DNA of 64,000 bases from Emydura subglobosa (Eukaryota > Chordata > Testudines > Chelidae). The DNA lies in contig ML679969.1 in NCBI GenBank assembly GCA_007922225.1, positions 16,613,999 to 16,677,998 of the forward strand, given 5' to 3'. Position numbers and translations under genes: made by a program. Every line of letters starts with the position of its first letter. The first letter of the stretch is position 1. Below, piece by piece: positions 49,701 through 59,180 of the stretch. Below the pieces are notes generated by a model. That model was given only the letters and a program-made list of their open reading frames with translations. It did not search any database and was not told where the DNA came from.

Positions 49701-52700
49701 GGATAGACCTGTGAGCTGAAAGTCTTGAAGGCTGAAACTCAGGTCCCAGCACTGCCACAGATGACCTCTGTCAACTTAGGCAAGTTATTTGGGGGAGATT
49801 TTCAAAGGCACAAATGCCCATTGCAAATCAATGGGAGTTGGCACCTAGCTTCCATTTGTGCATCTGAAAATCTCCCCCTTTCTCTGTGCCTCAGTTCCCC
49901 TTCTAAAACTGGGATATTGATACTTCCTTTCTCCCGTCCTTTGTTGGTCTTGTCTATTTAGATCAGGGGTCCGCAAACTTTCAGTTGCGAGGGCCACACC
50001 ACTCAGCTTTGCTCTTATGGTGGGCTGACGCAGCTGGGCCCACGTCACAGGGGAGAGAGGCGGGCGGAAGGGGCAGGGTTGGGGGGGAGCGGCTGCCATG
50101 TGGCAGTGCTTGGGGGCTGGGAGCAGTGCGCTAGGCCAACGTGGGATAGGGACATGGGGAAGGGGCAAGGACGGGAGGGGGGAGCGGGCTGGTCAAAATG
50201 TGTCGGCGAGCTGTAGTTTGGGGACCCCTGATTTAGATTGTCAAGTCTAGGGGACAGGAACAGTCTCTTCTTATTTTTATGTACAGTCCCCAGGACACTG
50301 AGACCCTTATCTCAGTTTAGGCCACTAGATGCTACCATAATACAAACAAATTAGTGAATTAAATGTTAATTTTGAAATCTAATTATGAAATTTCACTGTC
50401 AACACCCAGAGGGATAAATTGGGCAGGTAACAGAGATCAACTGATCAGAGCTATTGTTTCAGGCTCTCTACAGAGTCAGGCAGTCATCACTGCTTCTCTT
50501 TACACTCAGTTGATGTCTGAAAGTTTCCTTTGCAATCTTAAGGGCTAGACGTGTTTTGTTTATTTCAATGAATGACTGGATTGTAGTGCACAATCCTGCA
50601 GCAAGGGATGGATTCTTACATTCCACAGACACAGAATCAGAGTACACAAGGTCCTGGTTGCAATATCTGCTTACATAGTAAACAGGGAAAAATGTCAGTG
50701 AAAATACATTTATTTGTATCAAAGCTTCTTGGTCTCTAGAGGTTGTCTACCCTGCACATGGGCAGATACCACCTGTGTACACACCCAATGTGTCCAGTGG
50801 GTTTGAACTCAAGCAGCGAGCCCGTGCCACCAACCATGCTGCCATGGTCAGACTGATGTTTTTAGCACACTTGTTTGAGCAAAACTAGTGCATCTGCCAA
50901 CGTACACTGGGAAGCACCCTCCCAGCTGCTGTGTAGACATACTCTAAAAAGGAAGGATAGCAGTTCTAGACTTCTTCTGGAATTCATCTGCAAGGAGCTC
51001 TCCTTTATTTTCTCTCCTCTCATGTTTTTACTATTATTATTTCCAGTAGAAATTAATAACGTGCTAGGGCAGTGCTAAGGAGCTCACAGTCTAAAAAGAT
51101 TTTGTCATCCTGGCTACTGAGGTGTTACAAGAACTCCTATATATGAAAGCTTTACAAGAGCTCAGACTGCAAACAGCACCCACTTATGACAGACATCACA
51201 ATCATTTCTATGTAAACTGACTGAGATCATAAGCAAAAAAATGTGTCTTCACTGCAGAGTCATACAACAGAAGGGAACTAAGTTTAGGAGAAATCTTTAT
51301 TCTCCCTCAAATATCCACCAGTAATTTTCCATGTTTCCTTACCTGGTATTGCTAATTATTGCAAAGGAAATTGCTTTTCACATAAGTGTAATGTGCCTAT
51401 TTTTCAAGTTTTGTTTCACTGAAATTCCCTCTCTATAATTTTCCTTTTATAAAAAATGTGATGCTTTTTAATTAAATAATTTTATGGGGAATATGCTTTA
51501 CAACAATAAAGAAATAATTTCCATAATGAGTCTTCCTGTAAAATGTAATCTATTCCTGGGAATCACAAAGACTGAACTGGGAAGGCAGCCAGTTCTATGA
51601 ATAAAACGAGCAATAGAGAGCGCATCAGTGATCAGCTAGTCTTAGAAGAAAATCAAGAAACAATCAAATAGTGAGAGTAGCAATGTAGTAATCTGGGTGT
51701 AAGGCGTTGTGTTACAAGGTCAGAGACATAAACTAGTGACAGCAGCCCTAAGAGAGAAAACCAAGCACCAAATAACCCTAAACGTAATATTATATTACAC
51801 GAGGAAACAGTGCAAGCTCATTAAAACTGGAGTAATAAAATCAGAGGGTTTTGATTTGAACCAGGATGTGTTCTGCATTTTGAAATGGCTGCAGCATTCA
51901 GCTATCAGATTTAGGAATATTGCTTAAAAGGGGAATTAAAATAATCAATATATGAAATTACAATGGAACAAATTAACCCAGCTGCAGAATCTATGTCTAA
52001 AAAAAGGCAAGAAATATAGGTTAAGCATGCAAATAAAAGATCTTACAAATCTGTTTGATACGCTGGTCAAACAATGAAGTGTAGTCAAATTAAACTCTAG
52101 CATCATCTGTATTCTACCAAGTTACATTTTATATAGCCTGTTTGGGAAAACCCAATTTTGCTACCACTGGTGGGAGATGGTAGCTTTGGTGGAAGTACTA
52201 CTGAAGACAAGGCTCTGAGCAGAGATAGATGACATAAATGTTACGATGTCACCAACCACACCATTGCTAATACTGGTGGAAGCAACCAAGAGAAATTTTA
52301 GATATAAAAGCTAGTGCAGACACAACCTCTCTGGAGAGTCTAGTTTAAGAGCATGTCTTTTCTGCTGTACTTCCCCTAAGATGCTGGCGAGGAAAGAAAT
52401 GAGGTTTTTTCCACATTGATATGGACACAGCCACCATGCAATATTCTGTAATTTTCAGCTATGTGACAGACAGATTATTTTCCATATTACTAATGTAGGC
52501 CTTTTAGAACTATTTTATTATTTTCTTTTTTTTTTGTAAAATTTCCCATCAAAATTGGTTTTGTTTAAGCCAAACTAAAGTGAGCAACTAGCATCTGAGT
52601 CAGCACTCAAGAAAAGCAAAATTCTGATCCCACCAGTGGAGACCCCCTCACCCCCCAAAAAAAGCAAAGACACTGCTTGTGAACTAGATTGTGAGCACAC

Positions 52701-55700
52701 AGAAGGCTGTAGTTTTCATAAGAAGTAGTACCACAGAATGGCAGAGAGGGAGCTGTGGAAACAGCAATGGCTTAATTTTTATGTATTCAGACACGTTAAT
52801 TATGTCCATTACAAAGACTCTACATAAAAACACTGATCTCCCTCTATATCCTAAGGAGCACAAAGTCAGATCCATAAGTACCAACTCAGAGAGGACAGAG
52901 TAGTACCGGAGAAGAGATTCTTCCCTCTCTATCTTGCTGCTTTCCCTAGGAAGAACATCCCTGAAAGTTGACATATGTAAAGAAAAAGGTGGCAGGAGCA
53001 GGATGATCCTCCAAATATGTGCATTCTCAGACATTGGCCTTCCCTGAGCTGGCAAATAAAGGGATTTGCATTCTCCAAATGTGTAGTTCCTCTCAAATCA
53101 AGTAACTGACTTTCCAAACCCTTCAGCACATCTCAAAAAGCAAAAACAAAACTCTAAAAGCAAATAACCCAACTTAAAAATCTGCCTACATCTGGTTATC
53201 GCTCAACATTTCTGGTTAGAAATGCTTTATTTAGCTGGAACCATTTTATAGAACTAATAAAATGTTAGAAATTTTAAAATAGCTTGCATTCTTATGAAAT
53301 GATCACAGCTGTGCCACCTAATTCCACAGGAATGCTGCCTGGAGAGACATTTCCATAGAAAGCCAATAAGCAATTGCCGTAAACACCCAGATGGCTAATT
53401 TTATCGGAGGACACCGAGACTCAGGCTTACAATGCAGCTCTACTTTTTATTGCTCACAACTACTGTGAAACACCCAGAAAAAAAGTGTCAAATTCCTAAA
53501 GTCTCAGAGAAGCATTATATGGCAATAACCACCCACCTGGCTGTTCCACACTCCCCGCAGAATATCCATTTGCACCAAACCATCCTCACTGGCAACAAGG
53601 ATGTTTCCAATTTCTCTAGTTTTATCCATTTTCTAAATGACAGAAATAGCTTTGTCCATTTCCTGGTTGGAATCCCATTGGTAAGAGATCATTAAGGTTG
53701 GGTCAAAGGAGCCAACTGGATTGTTTTCAATCACTGGATGTTACTCCTGTTCTTTGCACAGTTTGTTTTGATTGCTAGATACCTTTACCTCAGCTCCTTC
53801 TCAGAGTATATCCTTGCTGCCCCCATTCATGATAGCACAAACCCAGTTGCCACCAGGCTCCTCTGAAGCCATACCGATCTTCACTAATCTGCCTCCTAAT
53901 CTTCCATCTTTAAGATTGAGGCTGGAGAGAGAACATTTTTGTAAAAGAGCTAGCTGGTCCCCAGAAGACTTGATTTCTCCAAGGGAAATACAAAAGAAGG
54001 GCATCTCAAATACATTAGGGATAGAGATGACTAAGGGGGGATATGATAGAGATCTATAAAATCATGACTGGTTTGGAGAAAGTAAAAAAGAAAGCATTAT
54101 TTACTCCTTTTCAGAACATCAGAACTAGGGGGTCACCAAATGAAATGAATAGACAGCAGGTTTAAAACAAACAAAAGGAAGTATTTCTTCATACAATGCA
54201 GTCAACCTGTGGAACTCTTTGCCAGAGGATGTTGTGAAGGCCAAGACTATAACAGGGTTCAAAAAAGAACTAGATTAGTTCATGAAGGATAGGTCCATCA
54301 ACCATTATTAGCCAGAATGGGCAGGGATGCAAAACCATGCTCTGAAGTGTCCATAAGCCTCTGTTTGCCACAAGCTGGGAATGGGCGATGGGATAGATCA
54401 CTTGATGATTACCTGTCCTGTTCATTCCTTCTGAAGCACCTGGAATTGATCTGTGTTAGAACATAGGACTCTGGGCTAGATGGACCATTGCTCCGACCCA
54501 GTATGGCCGTTCTGATGTTCTTATGATCTCCACTCTAATTAACACAATAAGTCAGAGAGAGGCCAGACAATAAAGGACAGCTAGCTAGCACTTTATTGAT
54601 AGTATAAATATTTTCTTCTGTTTTTAAAGATTTAAAGAAATAAAACTTTTACTAAAATGTTCTATTTGCTCTGCCTCTTTTTCCATGTTGGCCTGATACC
54701 AAGACAGTAACAGTAAGCTCCAAGTGTCCAGATACTAAAACCAGCAGTGTTAGAGAACTAGGGAATGAACTCTGGATAATTTTAGTATGACGACAGATGC
54801 AGAGTTGAGAAGAAAAGTTCAGTTTTGGTGCAGAAGAGTTGTATATTATCGTGTAATTAATTCACCAGACCCATAACGGAAAGAAATGGGCCAGGAAAAT
54901 AACAGTGCAAAACATTAAACATGTTGAATATAAAGTATCAAGTGCAGACAAAAACCTGATTGTGTGGAAAATATAGCAAAAAAGACAGTATTGCATTTTA
55001 CAGAAACTCCTCACTTAGACATTCACTGGATTATTTCTATGCATTAAACAGGATCTACGCACAGTTGTTCCTGATTTATTAAATAAGTGTGCCTTATTCC
55101 TGTTTAGTTTAACCCACTCTGGGTTAAAATAAACAGGAGCAAGGCATTCTTGTTTTGGAATATGCATGTCCACACATGGAGTTGGTCTGAAACAGCTATT
55201 GTGCTTTAAATTCACACACTACCTTAATTCACATTAACTTTCAAGCATAGGAAACTCTGATGTGGCTCAAAACATTTCCCACATCCACCTTAAAAATGTA
55301 TTTTCATATTCCTGATAATATAAACCCTATTATTTCTCCAAGACCATGGTTGCACTAGTGTAGAATCTCAGCTGATGAGCTGGATGACCCAAGAAACAAG
55401 TTAAGTCACAGTGTGTTGGGACTACATGCATGAACATGGTACTGGTGGCACTGCAGCAGTAGCTGCCAGAAACACGAAACCTGCCCTTCAGTGCTTCATC
55501 AGGCAGAGTTTGTCAACTGCAAATGACAAGCTGGTTCATCCAATGCTGCAGCCTGAAGACAGCTAAATTTCCCTCAGTTCAGGGAGCATTTATAAATAAA
55601 ATGGAAGTTATTTTCTCATCCAGGGATTTCTATCAAGGTGGAGAAATTCTCTGTCTTAATAAAAGAGTTTGAAAAGTGTGCATGGGGGCAGCAGGATAGA

Positions 55701-56941
55701 GGGGGTGAAATCTAAGACTTATCATCATGTTACATCCCTATGCCTCACAGAACTAGATTTCAAGCCGGGGTTCAAACACAGGCACATAGGGGTCCGTGCT
55801 ATTTTAAGCAAAATAGTTTAAAAGCCAACAGCTGAGTAATGTTTGGGGAAACTACAAGCATAAATTAGGCTTGTGCAGCTCCAAGAAATTCAACTCCTGG
55901 GTACTGTGTTGCTTCACTGCACAAGTGAATGCTATGTGGTTCAGAAACCTTTTAAACAGCAATAGTTGGTAATCTCTGCCACTGTCCTCAGCCTTATCTT
56001 GCTAAGTGTAGCTGAATATCAAGCCAATAACCCATCAGGGCCATTAGCATCCTCAACTACTGGAATGTCCTCCTATCCTCAGTAGGGAGAGGAGGGAAAG
56101 CAGTGGCTGGTCACCATGTTTGACTTAATCTTCCCCACAAAACACATACAAAACGTTGCTATAAAAACATTGTTCCCAACACCAGACTTCGTATCCTTGA
56201 TTGTATTTAAACAATTAAGCTTCAGCTGTGATGGGGACATTTAGGTACCAGTTTATTGATGCTCAAGAAGACCAAGAGCTAGGAAAAGATGCATTCAATA
56301 ACACCAGTTGGAGTAAGAGTATGATAAAGTTCTCTCAAAATGGAAGATTCCTTCTACCCAACTGATTTGTCAGCTGACTTTTTCTTTCATTCAGTTTCAA
56401 AGATGCATTTGAATTTATCTCAGGACATTTGTGATGCTGCTACAATGGAGAGGGGGAAACCTGCCAGAGAACTGTAGGGAGTTTCACTTTATTTGGAATA
56501 TTTGTGTAGGACTCAGAGAAGTTTCTGTATTTGGAACGTTCTTTCAGGGTTCTGAGAAAGGCCTTTACTTCTACAGGTATCTAACCAATGATAGCACAAT
56601 GAATTCTCCATAGAGGAGAAAGTTTTAAAACAATTCACTTTACTGTCAACCACATGCTAAATGCTTTTCCTCCTGCATTTCCTTTATACGTTGTAGCATT
56701 AGAAAAGTGTGAAAAAACCCCAGTAAATGTGGTTAGCTAAGACCTTGTTAATTTCAGATCATTCCTCTAGTCATAAAACCCCTTATTATGTCGAACAACT
56801 TAAGGCTTCATTCTTGAGACCTTATGTTTTCTCCTTTACCTTGGGATTAGTTCGCTGCTGAAGTCTCCTCTCTTCCCTCTCTCTCTGCAAACGCTCAAAT
56901 TCTTCTCTAATTTCAGCTGGAGTTCTCCTCCTCTCCACAAC
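25724..56941 (-). CDS. DNAJC11: DNAJC11, coding exons 4-16 (5' part outside window)
   Basis: DNAJC11 is a J-domain protein of the mitochondrial outer membrane, known to associate with the MICOS/SAM (MIB) bridge that shapes cristae. Thirteen exons were found: 56840-56941, 43926-44054, 42673-42795, 38243-38316, 35704-35893, 33990-34075, 31915-32031, 30545-30700, 30164-30233, 29326-29383, 27794-27936, 26244-26373 and 25724-25749. They total 1404 nt, 467 residues plus stop, exactly the human protein (559 aa) minus its first 92. Seen: an Arg/Glu-rich helix ([13 protein letters not shown]), a long beta-rich middle, a hydrophobic stretch ([19 protein letters not shown]), a charged helix and a DUF3395-type C terminus ending SHRIDADG. 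The J domain with its HPD motif is encoded by exons 1-3, beyond 64000. Introns 3 (over 7 kb), 4 (12.8 kb) and 6 (4.4 kb) are large. Confidence 0.96.
26244..26373 (-). CDS. DNAJC11: DNAJC11 coding exon 15
   Basis: Forty-three codons plus one base, [17 protein letters not shown] to LRIPKQ, then donor GTAAGT. If the donor is not used, two more codons are read before TAG. Confidence 0.96.
27794..27936 (-). CDS. DNAJC11: DNAJC11 coding exon 14
   Basis: Encodes [14 protein letters not shown] through [21 protein letters not shown], the conserved core of the DUF3395 region. The leading GT completes a Gly codon; ends in phase 0 before donor GTATGC. Confidence 0.97.
28832..29003. mobile_element. Tigger-like (Tc1/mariner) MITE fragment
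   Basis: The right end reads AACTCTGAGGTTCTACTG followed by TA, the expected target duplication; its inverse CAGTAGAACCTCAGAGTT resembles pogo/Tigger ends. The interior (TTCCGGTTCCAAATGAGG; T run at 28904-28915) matches a family I recall from turtles. The left end is not clear. Confidence 0.5.
29326..29383 (-). CDS. DNAJC11: DNAJC11 coding exon 13
   Basis: Fifty-eight bases encoding [19 protein letters not shown] plus one base of Gly; donor GTAAAG. A short amphipathic helix. Confidence 0.95.
30164..30233 (-). CDS. DNAJC11: DNAJC11 coding exon 12
   Basis: Seventy bases encoding a charged helix ([23 protein letters not shown]); the leading A completes a Lys codon. Donor GTAAGT. Confidence 0.93.
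30545..30700 (-). CDS. DNAJC11: DNAJC11 coding exon 11
   Basis: Encodes [20 protein letters not shown] and the hydrophobic [18 protein letters not shown] segment, then RAQKEK split by donor GTGAGT. Confidence 0.97.
31915..32031 (-). CDS. DNAJC11: DNAJC11 coding exon 10
   Basis: Encodes [20 protein letters not shown] to PQGVSLKI; the leading G and trailing AA belong to split Lys codons. The donor is GTCAGT, slightly weaker than its neighbours. Confidence 0.96.
32145..33606 (-). mobile_element. retroelement relic with inverted termini (DIRS-type suspected)
   Basis: Inside DNAJC11 intron 9. The left end (about 32161-32213) and the reverse complement of the right end (about 33557-33605) share the core ACTTCAGGATGTG and CTATGGGT, so the termini are inverted. 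A third, direct copy of this motif lies at 32409-32448. On the minus strand, about 32778-33269 keeps a cysteine-rich frame (CFCCLGE, then [16 protein letters not shown]) that resembles a gag-type knuckle region I recall from reptile retroelements. Inverted termini plus a gag-like frame suggest a decayed DIRS-type element. The class is inferred, and no reverse transcriptase is left. Confidence 0.5.
33990..34075 (-). CDS. DNAJC11: DNAJC11 coding exon 9
   Basis: Encodes [16 protein letters not shown] and [12 protein letters not shown], with AA of a split Lys codon before donor GTGAGT. Acceptor GGTGTTTCAG. Confidence 0.95.
35281..35451 (+). other. short coding-like open frame, identity unknown
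   Basis: An open frame on the plus strand (opposite to DNAJC11, in its intron 8) ends TAA at 35449-35451 and contains [17 protein letters not shown] and [13 protein letters not shown]. The composition is protein-like, but no family is recognised. It could be a processed pseudogene fragment or chance. Confidence 0.15.
35704..35893 (-). CDS. DNAJC11: DNAJC11 coding exon 8
   Basis: The largest DNAJC11 exon here, 190 bases: [20 protein letters not shown], then [19 protein letters not shown], ending VALQ in phase 0 before donor GTGAGA. Almost invariant relative to human in the parts I recall. Confidence 0.97.
37724..37768. repeat. (GT)n followed by T26
   Basis: A GT microsatellite (37724-37742) runs into an uninterrupted T stretch (37743-37768) in DNAJC11 intron 7. 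The homopolymer length is likely to be unreliable in assembly. Confidence 0.9.
38243..38316 (-). CDS. DNAJC11: DNAJC11 coding exon 7
   Basis: Seventy-four bases encoding [18 protein letters not shown] and RNLTPR, plus TG of a split Cys codon; donor GTAAAT. Confidence 0.95.
38940..39320 (-). pseudogene. coding-like relic in DNAJC11 intron 6, identity unknown
   Basis: On the minus strand, protein-like stretches with stops between them appear in one region: [20 protein letters not shown], then [15 protein letters not shown], then [20 protein letters not shown]. The pieces look less random than surrounding sequence. I cannot name a parent protein; a decayed processed pseudogene is one reading, chance is another. 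Confidence 0.25.
40882..41390 (-). mobile_element. Penelope-like retroelement, 3' part
   Basis: On the minus strand the segment encodes part of a GIY-YIG-type C terminus, with [19 protein letters not shown] and GFMAY, typical of vertebrate Penelope-like elements, followed by the 3' tail (TGAAGAAGAGCTC, AAAGCTTG, ACATGGCTACAGC). Upstream coding sequence is decayed and the element is 5'-truncated. A second copy lies at 57303-57910. Both are in DNAJC11 introns and in the same orientation as the gene. Confidence 0.75.
42093..42500. mobile_element. hAT-type MITE flanked by 15-bp direct repeat
   Basis: The left end TAGTGGGTCTCAATC and the right end GGTTGAGTGCCACTG are imperfect inverses, with the CAGTGG..CTCAA pattern of hAT ends. 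The interior (GGTACATGTACCCCATGG; AACTTGGGGGTACGCAAG) matches a family I recall from turtles. TCCACTGCTTTAAAT lies on both sides (42078-42092 and 42504-42518), longer than the usual 8-bp duplication. No transposase. Confidence 0.8.
42673..42795 (-). CDS. DNAJC11: DNAJC11 coding exon 6
   Basis: Forty-one codons, [20 protein letters not shown] to VTSAKGWGE, phase 0 at both ends; acceptor TTCTTTTCCAG, donor GTAGGA. Strongly conserved. Confidence 0.97.
43926..44054 (-). CDS. DNAJC11: DNAJC11 coding exon 5
   Basis: Forty-three codons, [20 protein letters not shown] to [11 protein letters not shown], phase 0 at both ends; acceptor CTCTCCCCAG, donor GTAAAG. Confidence 0.97.
49791..49878. mobile_element. 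palindromic MITE, 88 bp
   Basis: The arms GGGGGAGATTTTCAAAGGCA and its near-perfect inverse at the right end (catttgtgcatctGAAAATCTCCCCC region) enclose a short loop with CAATGGGAGTTGG. This hairpin repeat (AGATTTTCAAAGGCACAAA) is widespread in sauropsid genomes. It interrupts the MIR between its 5' and 3' parts. Confidence 0.75.
49964..50230. mobile_element. hAT-type MITE with perfect 8-bp duplication
   Basis: Ends CAGGGGTCCGCAAACTTT and AGTTTGGGGACCCCTG are inverted repeats; ATTTAGAT flanks it on both sides (49956-49963 and 50231-50238). The 267-bp interior is GC-rich, unlike its surroundings, and has no coding frame. A textbook non-autonomous hAT insertion. Confidence 0.95.
53530..54000 (-). 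pseudogene. degenerate coding relic, identity unknown
   Basis: On the minus strand, one frame reads protein-like over about 150 codons but is broken by several in-frame stops. Pieces include [35 protein letters not shown] and, further on, [18 protein letters not shown] and VWNSQ. It ends close to where a CR1 tail begins (about 54010). I do not recognise the parent; a processed pseudogene of a host gene or a remnant of an old inserted element are both possible. It lies in DNAJC11 intron 4, in gene orientation, with no splice logic joining it to DNAJC11. Confidence 0.45.
54010..54525 (+). mobile_element. CR1 LINE 3' end
   Basis: The conserved turtle-type CR1 tail is readable throughout: GGGGGGATATGATAGAGATC, AACAAAAGGAAGTATTTCTTC, GATCACTTGATGATTACCTG, GGGCTAGATGGACCATTG and the terminal TTCTGATGTTCTTATG. 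Truncated at the 5' end, as is usual for CR1. Confidence 0.9.
56840..56941 (-). CDS. DNAJC11: DNAJC11 coding exon 4
   Basis: Thirty-four codons, [20 protein letters not shown] to [10 protein letters not shown], phase 0 at both ends; acceptor TTTGTGCACAG, donor GTAAAG. The first DNAJC11 exon in the window; exons 4, 5 and 6 are all symmetric in phase. Confidence 0.96.
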
Positions 56942-57227
56942 CTGTGCACAAAGGAATTAAGAACCAAACGTTAACAGGCAATAGGATGCCCAGCCAAGAA
57001 TTATAGAGAATTTTATCACTGATTAAATTTAGAAAACTCTAGTGCTTTTCATTCGTTCTTTAGATTAGCTTTCCTTTCATGTTACAACATGATTTTTTTC
57101 TGTAATCCATTGCTAAATCAAGTCACTGTGTTATTACTTTTTAAAATTAGTTTTATAATTCAAGCACCTATTCCTGGCCCAAAGTACTTTTTACACAATT
57201 AAAAATATGCAACATAAGTAACAAAAA

Positions 57228-57228
<1 letters not shown>

Positions 57229-57259
<31 letters not shown>

Positions 57260-57277
57260 CACACACACACACACACA
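57229..57277. repeat. compound (CT)n(TA)n(CA)n microsatellite
   Basis: CT, then TA, then CA dinucleotides, about 50 bases, just before the truncated end of the Penelope-like copy, replacing its expected terminal sequence. Confidence 0.95.
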
Positions 57278-57302
57278 TATGTATGTATTTCATATATCTG
57301 AG

Positions 57303-57910
57303 AAGCAAGGTGGCTGAGGTAATATCTCTTATTGGACCAACTTCAATTGATGAAAGAGACAAGCTTTTGAGATTACAGAGGTCTTCTTCAGGTGTGGGAA
57401 AGGTACTCTGTGTATCATGGCTAAATACATGATGGAATAGAAAATTCAGGGGTTCTCAAACTGGGGGTTGTGACCTCTCAGGGGGTCACCAACTTATTAT
57501 AAGGGATCACGAGCTGTCAGCCTGTGCATGCCAGTAAGGATGGCATGGCATGGGGGGGGAAGGGGTCATCACTTATGTGGGGGCGTCAGAGCCTGAAATA
57601 TTTTCAAAGGGGGTCCCAGCAAAAAATGTTTGAGAGCCCCTGGAATAGATGGTTTAGCATTAGGAGTTAACACATGTTGCAAGAAACCATTCAAGGTGAA
57701 GTGGGCAGTTAACATTTCTGTAGTCATAGAACAAAGGCGGGTTAGTGGGTACTGATGGTTGCAATGAGCCATAAATCCAGTGTCTTTATTGAGTCTCTGA
57801 TTTTTAATGTCTAGCAAAGTTATCAAGTTAAGCTCCCATGCTCATCTTTTGAAGGTGTAGTGCAGGGTTCCTTTGAGAACAAGGACTAAGAGGTCTAATA
57901 TTCTGGCAGT
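57303..57910 (-). mobile_element. Penelope-like retroelement, 3' part, second copy
   Basis: Matches the 40882 copy along its length (AGGTAATAT..TTATTGGACC, GACAAGCTTT, CTTCTTCAGGT, GTTAACA, CATAAATCC). The minus strand encodes ELNLITLLDIKNQRLNKD and GFMAH, the same GIY-YIG-type C terminus. A hAT MITE splits it at 57447-57642, and the outermost tail is missing next to the microsatellite. Confidence 0.75.
57447..57642. mobile_element. hAT-type MITE nested in the Penelope-like copy
   Basis: Ends CAGGGGTTCTCAAACT and GTTTGAGAGCCCCTG are inverted. The host word GAATAGAT follows on the right (57643-57650); on the left GAATAGAAAATT is seen, so the duplication is imperfect. Interior has GGGGGTTGTGACCTC and GGGGTCATCAC, no coding frame. 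Confidence 0.85.
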
Positions 57911-58909
57911 TCACATAAAGTGTAATGATATTTACATACCATACCATTAAACCTCTAACTACCCCACACAGGACCACTCTCTTGCTCTCAATCAACTCCT
58001 TTCTCACATGCCTAGGGGAAAGATGGCCTACCCCATACACTCAGAAGAGAGTTTCAAAGTCATGGATCCCTCATGAAAAGTGTCCTGCCAGCAGCTCTGT
58101 CTCCATTTATACCTAGGGACGGCATCTCGCTCAATCACCTCCACGGATCAATAATGTGGTGGTATCAATATCGTGAAAGAAGCTCTGTGAAGTAGTGAAG
58201 TCTCTAGTCACATAGAACCCCATAAGTTAAAACCAACAATTTATATTCCACCTGGAAACTAACAGGCAGCAAGTGGGGTTTAGAGACCCAGTGTTACATT
58301 TTAAACTAATGTAATTCTGTTATCACCACCAGATCAGTCCAAGACAGCAAATTTTATTAGAATGAAATATTTATTTTAATGACTCCGAGAGTCTAGTCTA
58401 CTGATGTGCTTTCAGATGAGCATGTGTGTGTTTGCAGGATCAGAGCCTAAGTGTCCTATTTTTCATTATGAAGTTCCACTTCAAAGGGCTTAACCACATA
58501 GCTCATGTAAAAGGCAACAGGGCTAAATCTAGAGATTTTTCAAAACAGACTCAGGACAGCTAACTATAACCTGCATAATACTCAGTTTTATGCAGAGCTT
58601 CCACTAACACTAAAATTGGAACTTTTATGATGTAGAAGTTCATTGCTTCCAGTGACAGATTTACAGTGGTCTCCAGAAATGTACCATGTACGGAGTGTCC
58701 TAGGAATAAGACTGTGTAAGGAAGGTGCAAGTGGAAAACAGCTGTTAGAGATTTCACTCCAGCACCTCACCTTCACCCACTGCTCATCCATACTGGATTA
58801 TGGAATTTGTGGAAAGGGAACCCTGACTCCCATAGGAACAAGGTAAAAAATTTAATTGTATAACACATTCATATTCTTTCTCGTAGAACACCACAATAAA
58901 AACATGTAC

Positions 58910-59180
58910 CCCTTATTCTCTTCTCTCCATTCTACTTCATTTTCCCTCCACTTCTGTTTTCCTTCTTTAATCTTCCACACTGCCCCACTATCTTTTACTC
59001 TGTCTCCTGTCTTTCCCCTGCTGTACATTCTTCCATTCTTGACTTTCCTAAACTCCAGCCTTTCCCTTTATCATTGACCTTTTCTCCTCTCTACTTCTTA
59101 CCATCTCTGCTCCTTGCACCATTTCTCTTCTCTCTCTTCTTTTCCTACTCCCTTCTTTTACCTTCTCTCCTACATAAGCT
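58910..59180. repeat. pyrimidine-rich (C/T) tract
   Basis: About 270 bases are dominated by C and T on the plus strand (CTCTTCTCTCCATTC; TTTCTCTTCTCTCTCTTC), with scattered purines. No gene is associated. Confidence 0.6.

Larger units (their letters stand above)
49715..50340 (+). mobile_element. MIR-like SINE split by two later insertions
   Basis: The MIR-type parts CAGCACTGCCACAGATGACC, CTGTGCCTCAGTTCCCC and AACTGGGATATTGATACTTCC are in order but separated by a palindromic MITE (49791-49878) and a hAT MITE (49964-50230). The remainder after 50239 is diverged and its end is approximate. Confidence 0.65.
44055..56839 (-). other. DNAJC11: DNAJC11 intron 4 (12.8 kb)
   Basis: The largest complete intron. 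Besides the MIR/MITE nest at 49.7-50.3 kb, a coding-like relic at 53.5-54.0 kb and a CR1 tail at 54.0-54.5 kb, I see no exon or clear element. Runs of A (45346-45359; 47537-47557) mark old insertions. Confidence 0.8.
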
